The notes below the pieces were generated by a model. The model was not told the origin of the DNA. It did no database searches and saw only the letters and a list, made by a program, of their open reading frames with translations. DNA of 64,000 nt from Paenibacillaceae bacterium (lineage in GTDB: Bacteria; Bacillota; Bacilli; Paenibacillales; Paenibacillaceae): NCBI GenBank assembly GCA_900766135.1, contig CAAFUF010000004.1:235357-299356 (forward strand). The letters are read 5' to 3'. This document shows positions 34,984 to 43,411 of the stretch, piece by piece; the first letter of the stretch is position 1; every line of letters starts with the position of its first letter. Made by a program: the position numbers and the translations under genes.

Positions 34984-35036
34984 TTCCGCGATCCGCGCCG
35001 CCGGCTGCCCGAAGGCGTTGCGGCGCGAAACTTATA

Positions 35037-36704
35037 TTATTTCGCCGATTGGTCGTAAGCTTTTTGCAGAATCTCCAGATAGCGGTCCAGTTTAAGATCC
35101 TTCAGGCCTTGCACGTAGGCGTCCCAGTCCTTGTTCAAATCTTTGTTGCCGGTGATGAACTGCAGCTGGCTTTGCTCGATGTAATTTTTCAGGTTCGTTT
35201 GCAGCATGCTGGCTTCGTCGATGTCGCTTGGGTCGATCCAGATCGACCAGATCGGGAAAATCTCCTTCGGTTCATGCCCCTGATACAGCAGCGTGGCGTT
35301 GTACAATCTGCGTTCATAACCGTCCGAAGCGTAGATGTCTTCGCCTTGAACCCAAGTGTCGCGGTATTCCTTCGGCATGTAGAAATGGCCCATTCCGCTC
35401 CAGCCCGCGTTACGCGGCGCTTCGCCTTCCTTCATCGGGATGGTTTTGACCATCGGCGTTACGCCTTCGCCCAGCGCCTTATCCCCAGGCTCCGGATCGG
35501 TCCAGTCGATGCCTTTCATCCCCGTGCCGGCATTGGTTTGCCCTTCCGGCGTGTACATGTAGTCGATCGCTTTGATCAAAGCGACTTGAGCTTCTTCGCT
35601 GGCTTTGTTCGTGATGACGAATTTAGCACCGGAGGTGACGCCCCCGGCATCATGCGTGGTGTACGAAGCCCCGTTTGGCCCCGCCAAAGGCGCCAGCGGG
35701 TTATAGTGCGCGGAACGCGTATTACCCGGATCAATGTTCACGAAAATGGCTGGATGCATGCCCGCGCCGGCGCCAAGGATTTCCGCATCCGCGTTTTCGC
35801 CGATTTTCTTATAGGCTTCGGCGTTTTGCGTAAAGGCACCCGGGTCGATCAACCCTTCATCATACAGCGATTTGATGTAGGCCAGGCCTTCCTTCCATTC
35901 CGGCTTGATCGCCGCGGAGACCACCTTGCCGTTTTCCATGTTCAAGTAATTGCGGTCGTCATCATAGACGAAGGCGTTCATCAAGTACGGCACGATACGC
36001 ACGCCGAAATCCTCCGTGGAACCGCTAAGCGGCACTTCGTCGGCCTTGCCGTTGCCGTTCGGATCCTTCGTTTTGAACGCTTGCAGCATCGCTTTGAATT
36101 CTTCCGTCGTTTTCGGCTCTTCCAGGTTCAGCTTCTTCAGCCATTCGGTGTTCACCCACATTTTGTTCGGGTAGGAACAGTGGAAGCATTCCGTATAGGC
36201 GCCCAGCCCGTAGATGTTTCCGTCCGGAGCGGTATACAGCGCTTTCATTTCCGGCGATTCTTCCATCGCTTTTTTGATATTCGGGCCGTATTTATCAATC
36301 AAGTCGTTCAGCGGGATCAATACCCCTTGCTGCCCGTATTTGAGCACGTCGGCTTGGGAGAACTCGTCGATGTAAGCCGTCAGCAGGTAGGCTTCCGGAT
36401 AGTCGCCGCTCGCCAGCGAGATTTGGCGTTTCTCCTTCGCGCCGTCGGACGGGTTGATCTGCCAATTAAACTTGATGTCGAACTTCTCTTCCAAAAACTT
36501 CGTAAACTTGTTGGTCGGAATGTCGATCCCCGACTCCTGAACGGCAAAAACGCTGACTTCCACCGGCTTCGACGACTCGGCGCCGCCGGACGAGCCGTTG
36601 CCTTGGGCATTGTTCGAGCTCTCTGTATTTTTGCCCGAACAGCCGCCGATCACCAGCATAATCGCCAGAACCAGCATGAACATGCTTAACAGGTTTTTTT
36701 TCAA
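35037..36704 (-). CDS. LplA-type extracellular sugar-binding lipoprotein
   Basis: 555 residues. The lipoprotein signal ends in LVIGGCSGK with Cys22 modified. The remainder is the long family 1 binding fold typical of LplA/YtcQ proteins (SGIDIPTNKFTKFLEEKFD; YGLGAYTECFHC; GGVTSGAKFVITNKA). It feeds oligosaccharide to the two permeases encoded upstream, giving the usual order permease B, permease C, binding protein. The neighbouring GH38, GH95 and GH110 genes suggest a complex alpha-linked glycan as cargo. The start is supported by AAGGGAG. Confidence 0.92.
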   Translation of the reverse strand: MKKNLLSMFMLVLAIMLVIGGCSGKNTESSNNAQGNGSSGGAESSKPVEVSVFAVQESGIDIPTNKFTKFLEEKFDIKFNWQINPSDGAKEKRQISLASGDYPEAYLLTAYIDEFSQADVLKYGQQGVLIPLNDLIDKYGPNIKKAMEESPEMKALYTAPDGNIYGLGAYTECFHCSYPNKMWVNTEWLKKLNLEEPKTTEEFKAMLQAFKTKDPNGNGKADEVPLSGSTEDFGVRIVPYLMNAFVYDDDRNYLNMENGKVVSAAIKPEWKEGLAYIKSLYDEGLIDPGAFTQNAEAYKKIGENADAEILGAGAGMHPAIFVNIDPGNTRSAHYNPLAPLAGPNGASYTTHDAGGVTSGAKFVITNKASEEAQVALIKAIDYMYTPEGQTNAGTGMKGIDWTDPEPGDKALGEGVTPMVKTIPMKEGEAPRNAGWSGMGHFYMPKEYRDTWVQGEDIYASDGYERRLYNATLLYQGHEPKEIFPIWSIWIDPSDIDEASMLQTNLKNYIEQSQLQFITGNKDLNKDWDAYVQGLKDLKLDRYLEILQKAYDQSAK

Positions 36705-36843
36705 ATTTGATCGCTCCCTTTTTGATAATGTCCATCGCTTCCTGTTCGCAACTCTCCTGGTGCCAAACCGAGAGCATCACCTCCTTCTATAATGAAGTCA
36801 GAAGCCTATAGGCGCAACCGCCATTTCCGGACCTTGCGGCCGA

Positions 36844-37749
36844 TCAGCCTTTCACGGAACCGCCCAGCATGCCCTGGACAAAATAGCGCTGCACGAACGG
36901 ATAAATAACCAGCACCGGCAGCGTGGCGACTACAATCAGCGAGTATTTAAGCAACTCGGCAAGCTGCTGCTTCTCGACGATGGCCATCGCATCCATGTTG
37001 CTGCCGCTGTTGTTCTGGATAATGATGCTCCGCAGGATCAACTGCAGCGGGAACAGGTCTGCGGATTTCAGGTAAATCAAGGCATCGAAATAAGCGTTCC
37101 ACTGCCCAACCGCATACATCAGCACGAGCACGGCAATGATCGGTTTGGACAACGGCAGCACAACGCTCCAAATGAACCGCAGGTCGCTGCAGCCGTCGAT
37201 TTCGCTGGCCTCCAGCAGCTCCTCGGGAATCGAGGAATGGAAAAACGAGCGCGCAATGATGACCTGCCAAACCCAAATCGCATTCGGGATCAAGAGCGCC
37301 CAGCGCGTATCGATCAGATCCAGTCCCTTCACGACCATATAGGTCGGAATGAGCCCCCCGCTGAAGATCATCGTGAACGTGATGACCATCATCAGCGCGT
37401 TCCGTCCGAAGAACGCCCGGCGCGACAGCGGATAAGCGATCATAATGGTCAGCGTGACGCTGATCAGGGTCCCGGCCGTCGTATAAAAGATCGAGTTGAG
37501 GTAGCCGGTCATCACCTCGCCTCTGCGGAACAGCTCTTCAAAGCCTTTAAAGGACAATTCCACCGGCCATAACCAGACCCGGCCCGAAGTGACGGCCGCC
37601 GGACTGCTGATGGAGCTGCTGACGATATAAATTAACGGATAAAGCACGACGATGACGAGCAGGGTCAGGATAACGTAGATGACGCCGATGAATATCCGGT
37701 CTCCCGCCGATTCTTTGATTCTTTTCTTGGGAATTGCTGTAGCTGCCAT
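36844..37749 (-). CDS. Carbohydrate ABC transporter permease, LplC/YtcP type
   Basis: 301 residues with six spans. The EAA loop is EELLEASEIDGCSDLRFIW and the C-terminus FVQRYFVQGMLGGSVKG is characteristic of the LplC group. It forms the channel with the LplB-type permease encoded 15 bp upstream. It is followed by the binding-protein gene after 139 bp. No ATP-binding subunit is encoded, so a shared MsmX-like ATPase is expected. Confidence 0.93.
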   Translation of the reverse strand: MAATAIPKKRIKESAGDRIFIGVIYVILTLLVIVVLYPLIYIVSSSISSPAAVTSGRVWLWPVELSFKGFEELFRRGEVMTGYLNSIFYTTAGTLISVTLTIMIAYPLSRRAFFGRNALMMVITFTMIFSGGLIPTYMVVKGLDLIDTRWALLIPNAIWVWQVIIARSFFHSSIPEELLEASEIDGCSDLRFIWSVVLPLSKPIIAVLVLMYAVGQWNAYFDALIYLKSADLFPLQLILRSIIIQNNSGSNMDAMAIVEKQQLAELLKYSLIVVATLPVLVIYPFVQRYFVQGMLGGSVKG

Positions 37750-37764
37750 ATCCTAACTCCTTTC

Positions 37765-38733
37765 CTACCAAATGCTGTTTTTCGTGAGCCGTTTGGCTAA
37801 CCCGTTGACGGTCAGCAGCAGAACGAGATTGATGACGGAATTAAACAAACCGACGGCGGTCGCGAAGCTGTAGTTGGCGTTCAGCAAGCCGATCCGGTAA
37901 ACGTAGGTCGCGATGATTTCGGAATTGACCAGGTTCAGAGGGTTTTGCAGCAGATACACCTTCTCAAAGCCCAGCGCCATGACGTTGCCGACGTTCAGGA
38001 TCAAGATGATCACGATGGTCGGCACGATCCCGGGCAAGTCGACGTGGCGGATTTTTTGGAACCGCGAAGCTCCGTCCACCTTGGCCGCTTCATACAAGGT
38101 CGGATCGACCCCTGCCAAAGCCGCCAGATAGATCACGGCATTATACCCCGCGGTTTGCCAGATGTCCGACCAGACGTAAATCGAACGGAACATGCCCGGT
38201 TCGCCCAGGAAGTTGACGGACTCCAGCCCGAAGTAATTGAGCGCGATATTGGCAAAGCCAAGCCGGGGCGCCAGAAACAGCATGATAATCGAAACCATGA
38301 CGACGGTCGAAATGAAGTACGGCGCAAAGGAAACCAGCTGCACGAACTTCTTGAAGCGGCCGCCGCGAATTTCGTTAATCATCAGCGCCAGAAGGATCGG
38401 AATCGGGAATCCCGCCAGGATCAGGTAACCGCTGAGAATCACCGTATTCTTCACCAGCGTCCAGAACTGCGGGTTCTCGAAGAACAATTGGAAATGCTTG
38501 AACCCCACCCACGGGCTTCCCCAGATCCCCTTGATGACGTTGTAATCCTTGAACGCCAGCACCGCATTCAGCATCGGGTAATATTTGAAGATGAGAAAGA
38601 ACAGGAGCGGAGGAATTACCAGCAAATGCAGCTGCCAGTGTTTCTTGATGTTTCGGCGCGCAACCCGCCAGTAACTGACCTTTCGTTTGGCGTCCGGCAC
38701 GTAATCCGGCTTGAAAGCAAGTTGTTTTTCCAG
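37765..38733 (-). CDS. Carbohydrate ABC transporter permease, LplB type, with a non-standard start codon
   Basis: About 322 residues with six spans and the EAA loop TLYEAAKVDGASRFQKI. The conserved part begins near VSYWRVARRNIKKHW. The only ribosome site close by is AGGGGG at about 38742-38747. The in-frame codons after it are ATT (38737-38739), GTT and CTG (38731-38733), with no ATG, GTG or TTG. I place the start at CTG with low certainty; ATT is the alternative. The frame stays open to an ATG at 38862, but that has no ribosome site and overlaps the -10. The promoter carries the shared 36-bp AraC-type element. Confidence 0.85.
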   Translation of the reverse strand: MEKQLAFKPDYVPDAKRKVSYWRVARRNIKKHWQLHLLVIPPLLFFLIFKYYPMLNAVLAFKDYNVIKGIWGSPWVGFKHFQLFFENPQFWTLVKNTVILSGYLILAGFPIPILLALMINEIRGGRFKKFVQLVSFAPYFISTVVMVSIIMLFLAPRLGFANIALNYFGLESVNFLGEPGMFRSIYVWSDIWQTAGYNAVIYLAALAGVDPTLYEAAKVDGASRFQKIRHVDLPGIVPTIVIILILNVGNVMALGFEKVYLLQNPLNLVNSEIIATYVYRIGLLNANYSFATAVGLFNSVINLVLLLTVNGLAKRLTKNSIW

Positions 38734-38857
38734 AACAATTCCCCCTAAAGTTTTGTAAGTGCCACCTCCTAAAGACAGCTTCAAACAAAACTTGCTTCGG
38801 AAGCATGGGCTTAGCAGATGGCCTGCGATGTTATGGTAGCGTTTTCTTGTCGAGTCG

Positions 38858-38922
38858 ATCATAGGGCATGTTTGGCGGCGCTGAACAGGTACACTTCCGT
38901 CTTTTGACGTACAGATCTCCCG
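38858..38922 (-). promoter_or_regulatory. Promoter and shared 36-bp operator of the LplB-type importer operon
   Basis: AGGTAC (38887-38892), 15 bp, CGTACA (38908-38913), 3 bp, CTCCCG (38917-38922). A -10 hexamer TATGAT (minus strand, 38858-38863) lies 23 bp downstream of the element. The base between is poor in -35 character. Same layout as at the GH38 and AraC genes. Confidence 0.65.
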
Positions 38923-38964
38923 TTTTTCGGGGGTCATCCTTCGGGCCGGGAGCCATTATTCCGT

Positions 38965-39015
38965 AAAAAGAAAGCAGCGGCCGCGCCTCCCTGGATCGGA
39001 AGATTCGGCCGCTGC
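38965..39015 (-). terminator. Terminator of the membrane AraC regulator gene
   Basis: GCAGCGGCCG and CGGCCGCTGC make a 10-bp stem with a 22-base loop; on the minus strand TTTCTTTTT follows. It lies 45 bp after the stop at 39060. Confidence 0.8.
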
Positions 39016-39059
39016 AAAGGCGGATGCGATATCGATAAACTTAGGCGAATGAAGACAGA

Positions 39060-41351
39060 TCAATCCTGGCAAGACTGCCGGTAAGCGCTCGGCGAAATTC
39101 CGGTTAACCGCTTGAACGCCCGGCGAAACGAATGCGAGCTGTTGTACCCGACCCGGGCGGCGATTTCGTCGACGGTGTAGCTGCTCTCCTTCAGCAAAAT
39201 CGCGGCCTGGTCCATCCGCACTTTGATCAGGTGGTCGGAATAGTTCACCCCGGTGACTTCTTTAAACAGCTGGGAAATGTATTTCTCCGGGCGCTCCACA
39301 TGTTCCGCGACCCGGTATAACGTCAGGTCGGGGTCCGTGTAGGCCTCGGCCGTATACTGATAAATCTGCTTGATCAGTTGGGCATGCGAATCCTTCTTCT
39401 TGTTGGCGATAAAGCCGCACAGGTCCTGAATGATCGCGTGGATATCCTGCCGAATCGTTTCGAGCGGCCCGGAAAATCCAATGTCGATGATTCGCTTCTT
39501 GACGCTCTCGAACAGCGGGGATTCCAGGAAGATCTTCTGGTCCAGCAGCTTGAGGAACGTGCCCTTCATTTCCCCGACCAGCTGGTGTTTCATCTCGACC
39601 GACAACTCGCGTTGATCCAAATTCTGCGCGATGATCGAATCGATGATCTTTCGTGCCTCCTCCAGCTCCCCGGCCCGGATCGTGCTGATCAGGCGATGCT
39701 CGGTATCGAGCGGGTAGTAGTAAGTCGTGTTTTCGCTTTGCGTTTCATGGCTCCACAGGATGCCTTTTTTGTTCAGGTAAACCGCATATTCCAGCGCTTG
39801 CTTCGCTTGATCGAAGGATTGGCCGACCTCCGTGACGCTGGCAAACGGTTCGCCGAAGCCGGCTTGCATCGAAATTTTGTATTCGGCGAACACATGCTGG
39901 GCGAGCGTCTCGATCAGTTCTGAAATCCGCTCTTCCTCCGCCGGTCCCGGGGGCCGGCCCGCCTCGGAGAAGAACAGCAAGACGATTTTGTCGGACCCCG
40001 AATCGGTCATCAGCGCCGGTCCGGCGAGCTCCGTGACGGCTTGCTTCATGAGCAGCCTTGCGGCGTTCAGCTCGTTCAGCACCTCTACGGTATCCATGCC
40101 GGCATAACCGTTGATTTGCAGGATGCCGACGTAACCCTCGCCTTGCCGCAGCGAGATGTCGGCCTGGGCCGCCGCCGAGGCGATCTCGTCCCGCGATTCG
40201 AACTCCCCGGCAATCAGCCGCCTCAGGAAGGCGTCGCGCACCAGCGGAAGCTGGCGGTGGAGCTCCGACTCCAACAGTTTGTTTTTCGTGATCATGCCGG
40301 CGATGTTCCCGCTCAGGAAGTCGAACTCGTTGCGCCCCGTATCTTCGTCCTTGCCGAACTGCTCCTTCATCACGCCGATCAAACGGTTGATCGGGAGACT
40401 GTTCCGGTAGGCCAGAAACAAGCCGACCAGCACTCCGATCAGCATGGCGCCGCCGGTAATCATCCACGAAGCCTGCTTGATCTGATTTGGCTTCTCCATC
40501 AGCGTGCTCCGGGGAATGCCGGCTTGGTAGACCCAGCCGTTCTTGGCCGAGCGGGTGGTAATCACGAGATCGCTGCCATAGAATTGGCTCGTCTTGTTCT
40601 CGTCGAACACGGGATCGGCGTGCAGCTTGGCGATATCCGGCACCGCTTCTCCCTGAAGGAAGATCGTGTTGCCTTCCGCGTCGTAGATGTGAACCCAGCC
40701 GCCGCTTTGTTCCGTTAAACCGGACAACAGCCCCGCGATCGTCTTCTGGTCGATCAGGACGACGACGATTGCCGGGGATGTATCGTTGAAGCTGTCCAGA
40801 GGCAGCGATTGCATGTACGTGATGACCGAGGTCTTCACGTCCCGCTCGCTAAACGGGGTCAGCGGCTTGATTTCGCTGCGGTGGGTTTTGCCCAGTACCT
40901 GCTGCTCCCACTCCTCCAATGACAGGTTGTCGTAATGGAAATATTCGTAATAGTGCTCCGGCCGGAAAGAGGATCCGGAAGTCACGATCAAATTATAGTT
41001 GGCCAGGTAAATAAAATAATTCCGCAAAAAATCGTTCGTTTGCCCAAACGTCAGCACGTTGCGCATCGCCTTCCAGATGCCGTACACGTCCCTTTCGGTG
41101 CCGCGGTCGTTCATCAGGGCGCTAATCTCCTGGCTGATCGCCAGCTGCCGGGTCATGCCCTCCACTTCCGCCATCCGGTGCTCGAGCAGCTCCTGGCTTT
41201 TCTCCAGCTGGATGACGCTGTTCTCGATCGAGATCGACTCCGTAACGGATATGGATGTACGGTAAGAAATGTACCCGCCGATGCAGGGGATGAGCAGAAT
41301 GGCGACGTACGATATCAGAAAGTTGCGGAAAACCCGGGAATGCCGAAGCAT
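39060..41351 (-). CDS. Membrane-bound AraC-family sensor-regulator (YtdP/YesS-like)
   Basis: 763 residues from the ATG encoding MLRHSRVFRN, preceded by GGGGGGTCATCCC; an ATG 12 codons earlier lacks such a site. Span 1 (about 9-30) and span 2 (about 285-305, MITGGAMLIGVLVGLFLAY) enclose a Cache-like extracellular sensor. A cytoplasmic linker follows, then an AraC helix-turn-helix (about 660-760) with LTLYRVAEHVERPEKYISQLF and YTVDEIAARVGYNSSHSFRRAF. One protein thus senses outside and binds DNA inside. Its own promoter has the 36-bp element also found at the LplB importer and GH38 genes, consistent with self-activation and control of both. Confidence 0.9.
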   Translation of the reverse strand: MLRHSRVFRNFLISYVAILLIPCIGGYISYRTSISVTESISIENSVIQLEKSQELLEHRMAEVEGMTRQLAISQEISALMNDRGTERDVYGIWKAMRNVLTFGQTNDFLRNYFIYLANYNLIVTSGSSFRPEHYYEYFHYDNLSLEEWEQQVLGKTHRSEIKPLTPFSERDVKTSVITYMQSLPLDSFNDTSPAIVVVLIDQKTIAGLLSGLTEQSGGWVHIYDAEGNTIFLQGEAVPDIAKLHADPVFDENKTSQFYGSDLVITTRSAKNGWVYQAGIPRSTLMEKPNQIKQASWMITGGAMLIGVLVGLFLAYRNSLPINRLIGVMKEQFGKDEDTGRNEFDFLSGNIAGMITKNKLLESELHRQLPLVRDAFLRRLIAGEFESRDEIASAAAQADISLRQGEGYVGILQINGYAGMDTVEVLNELNAARLLMKQAVTELAGPALMTDSGSDKIVLLFFSEAGRPPGPAEEERISELIETLAQHVFAEYKISMQAGFGEPFASVTEVGQSFDQAKQALEYAVYLNKKGILWSHETQSENTTYYYPLDTEHRLISTIRAGELEEARKIIDSIIAQNLDQRELSVEMKHQLVGEMKGTFLKLLDQKIFLESPLFESVKKRIIDIGFSGPLETIRQDIHAIIQDLCGFIANKKKDSHAQLIKQIYQYTAEAYTDPDLTLYRVAEHVERPEKYISQLFKEVTGVNYSDHLIKVRMDQAAILLKESSYTVDEIAARVGYNSSHSFRRAFKRLTGISPSAYRQSCQD

Positions 41352-41478
41352 GGGATGACCCCCCATCTTTTTTGGTAGCGCTGTCATTTTCAGGCCGAGC
41401 CGTCCGCCTTTTCGGTTTCATCATTATATCTAGTTCCGTTTTGTTCTGTCCAGCGGCATCACGCGCCCCATCAATAAA

Positions 41479-41542
41479 AGCATATCGAGGTTTGCTCCGC
41501 TTGGATAGGTACTCCTGGGTAGCGGAGCGTACATTTTTCCCG
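41479..41542 (-). promoter_or_regulatory. Promoter and shared 36-bp operator of the AraC sensor-regulator gene
   Basis: AGGTAC (41507-41512), 15 bp, CGTACA (41528-41533), 3 bp, TTCCCG (41537-41542). A -10-like TATGCT (minus strand, 41479-41484) lies 22 bp downstream. This third copy sits upstream of the likely cognate regulator itself. Confidence 0.6.
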
Positions 41543-41654
41543 GCTTGGCCTCAGAGAAACCGCGCAGCGGCGCGGGTTTGCAGAAACGTTTGGCTAGTGG
41601 AGAATGGCTCTGTTCGGAGTTCGGTTTCCGGATGCATTGCTTAGCGGTAAATGA

Positions 41655-41830
41655 TGGCCTTATTTCTCTCCATAAGACCAACTTCACAAAAATAAGGCCC
41701 AAAAAGGGCCTTATTGGCACGAGACCAAAGCAAAATAAGCTGAAATGGGGCTCTCGCGAGTGAATAACGGTAAAAAGTTCCCTTATCTTCTCAAAAGCGG
41801 CCCTCCCAGCTGAAATAAGGCCATAACATA
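41655..41830. repeat. Intergenic repeat family C (AATAAGGCC units) in the gap 41388-42000
   Basis: Direct and inverted copies of AAATAAGGCC/GGCCTTATTT lie at about 41657-41666, 41690-41715 (as a palindrome AATAAGGCCC-AAAA-GGGCCTTATT), 41731-41740 (AAAATAAGC), 41780-41786 and 41813-41822. No credible reading frame is present in the 613-bp gap. The remainder of the gap is GC-rich and featureless apart from the promoter at 41479-41542. Confidence 0.55.
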
Positions 41831-42000
41831 CCGCTATCGTAAGCGAGAGCGGGGGCCTTCCGAACACCGGGACGACGGCTCCCTGTGCGGGGGTGCCGCA
41901 TTCGAACACCGGTGCTTGCCGCGACGGTGCCCCACCGGCATGCCGGATGCCTGCGGATGCATGCCTACGGTCGGCGCGCCACTTCCATCCCGCCGATAAC

Positions 42001-42705
42001 CTACAGCGGCATGGCCTTCCCGTCGGTGCCGATCATGACCGCGCCGGTATCCGCCTCCAGCTTGCCCTCGGCCAAGTCGAGGATCGACCGCGCGGAATCC
42101 AGCGGGTCGCCCGGCGCCTGGCTGCCGCCCATCGGAGTGCGCATCCACCCCGGATGCATGGCGTACACTCCGAACCCTTGCGGCGTCAGCTCCTTACGCA
42201 GCTGGGCGGTGAAATAGTTGAGCGCTGCCTTGGACAACGCATACGGGTAGTCGCCGCCGTAAGCCCCGGCCAGTCCGCCCGCCTCCGAGGACACGTTCAG
42301 GATAAACGGCCGGTTGCCGGCCCTCAGCAGCGGCAGGAAATGCTTCACCATCTTCATCGGGCCATACAGATTGGTACGAAAGGTGTTCTCCACGGCAGCG
42401 AACTCCAATCGCTCGATCGTTTGCTCCCTTGCCAGCAAAATAGCCGCGTTGTTGATCAGCGCATCAACGGCGCCCCATCTGGCGGCCATGGCCTCCTTCG
42501 CTTTGGCGACCGACTCCTCTTCATCCACATCAAGCTCAAGCAACGTCAGTTTCCCCGGCGCTCCCTCTTGCAGTTCTTCCAATGCTTCCACGTTCGTCTC
42601 CAGCGAGCGAATGCCGGCAGCCACCTCATGTCCGCGCCGCAGCGCTTCTCCGACGATCTCCCGACCCAGTCCCTTGCCCGCTCCCGTTACGATCAGTCTC
42701 ATCAT
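42001..42705 (-). CDS. Short-chain dehydrogenase/reductase (SDR)
   Basis: 234 residues, classical SDR size. The NAD(P) loop is TGAGKGLGRE (residues about 8-17), the NNAAI block follows at about 90, the catalytic Ser is in LNVSSEAGG and the Tyr-Lys pair in YPYALSKAALNYF. The fold and acids fit an NAD(P)H-dependent alcohol/ketone oxidoreductase in the cytoplasm. It resembles the C-factor/YbbO-like group, but no substrate can be named. AAGGAGG lies upstream of the double ATG. It follows the VOC gene by 61 bp and may share its transcript. Confidence 0.9.
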   Translation of the reverse strand: MMRLIVTGAGKGLGREIVGEALRRGHEVAAGIRSLETNVEALEELQEGAPGKLTLLELDVDEEESVAKAKEAMAARWGAVDALINNAAILLAREQTIERLEFAAVENTFRTNLYGPMKMVKHFLPLLRAGNRPFILNVSSEAGGLAGAYGGDYPYALSKAALNYFTAQLRKELTPQGFGVYAMHPGWMRTPMGGSQAPGDPLDSARSILDLAEGKLEADTGAVMIGTDGKAMPL

Positions 42706-42766
42706 CCAAACTTGCCTCCTTTGGCCATTGTGAATCCGTTTACATTTTCCGACAAACGATACCCGC

Positions 42767-43222
42767 CTAGTTGTCGTTCTCCAGCAGTTCGATCCAAAGC
42801 TTCAGGTCTCGCGTAGCGTCCATGTAGGCATAACGTCCGCCGGTGTATTCCCCTTTTTGCGATAACGGGATGCCGCGTCCTTCGAGCAGTTGGATCTTCT
42901 CTTTCATCCCGTCGATCACAAAGGCGATATGGTGCATGCCTTCCCCTTTCTGCTCCAGGAAATCCCGCCAAGTGCTTGGATGCTCATCCGGTTCGATCAG
43001 TTCCAACTGCAGCTGGCCGCAATCAAAAAACGCCAATTTGGCACGAGCCGGAGACGGCGCTCCCTGATATTCCGTCTTCGCCGCCTCTACCGCGTCCGTC
43101 CAAAACCAAGCCGGCTTTTCCACGCCCAGGAAATCCGCGTAGGCTTGCGAAACGGCTTCGATATCCCGGACGACGATCCCGATTTGCGTAATCACTTTGG
43201 TGCCCAACGGTTGTTTGTCCAT
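42767..43222 (-). CDS. VOC superfamily (glyoxalase/bleomycin-resistance fold) protein
   Basis: 151 residues. It opens with TKVITQIGIVVRDIEAVSQAYADFLG and has GMHHIAFVIDGMKEKIQLLEGRG, the paired beta-alpha-beta-beta-beta modules of the VOC fold. The metal positions are His/Gln/Glu-like (ITQIGIVV, QLELIEP, MHHIAF, KLWIELLE). It resembles methylmalonyl-CoA epimerase-like or lactoylglutathione lyase-like members, but substrate is not deducible. GAGGAGCG precedes the ATG. It is divergent from the small protein gene at 43412. Confidence 0.85.
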   Translation of the reverse strand: MDKQPLGTKVITQIGIVVRDIEAVSQAYADFLGVEKPAWFWTDAVEAAKTEYQGAPSPARAKLAFFDCGQLQLELIEPDEHPSTWRDFLEQKGEGMHHIAFVIDGMKEKIQLLEGRGIPLSQKGEYTGGRYAYMDATRDLKLWIELLENDN

Positions 43223-43411
43223 GTGTGGTCGCTCCTCTTTTCATCAAATATGTCGTTGGATGAGGCCTTGGCCCAATGCATCCCCATCTTAGCATATTCG
43301 AGTATCTTCCGGTACAAGCCGATCATGGCAAAACGGGTACAAGAACCTAGCGCACAAATGCCCAGTTCCGCGAATATACTGCATCAGAAAATAAAGGAGG
43401 AGTTCAGTCAC

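Noticed and set aside
34863..36689. 608-codon plus-strand frame opposite the LplA-type binding protein
   Set aside because: Phe/Arg/Val-biased shadow translation without a domain; the minus strand has a lipoprotein signal and binding fold.
43223..43411. Sigma-E/K promoter before the small coat-like gene
   Set aside because: Some -10-like bases are present, but spacing and -35 do not fit well enough to report.
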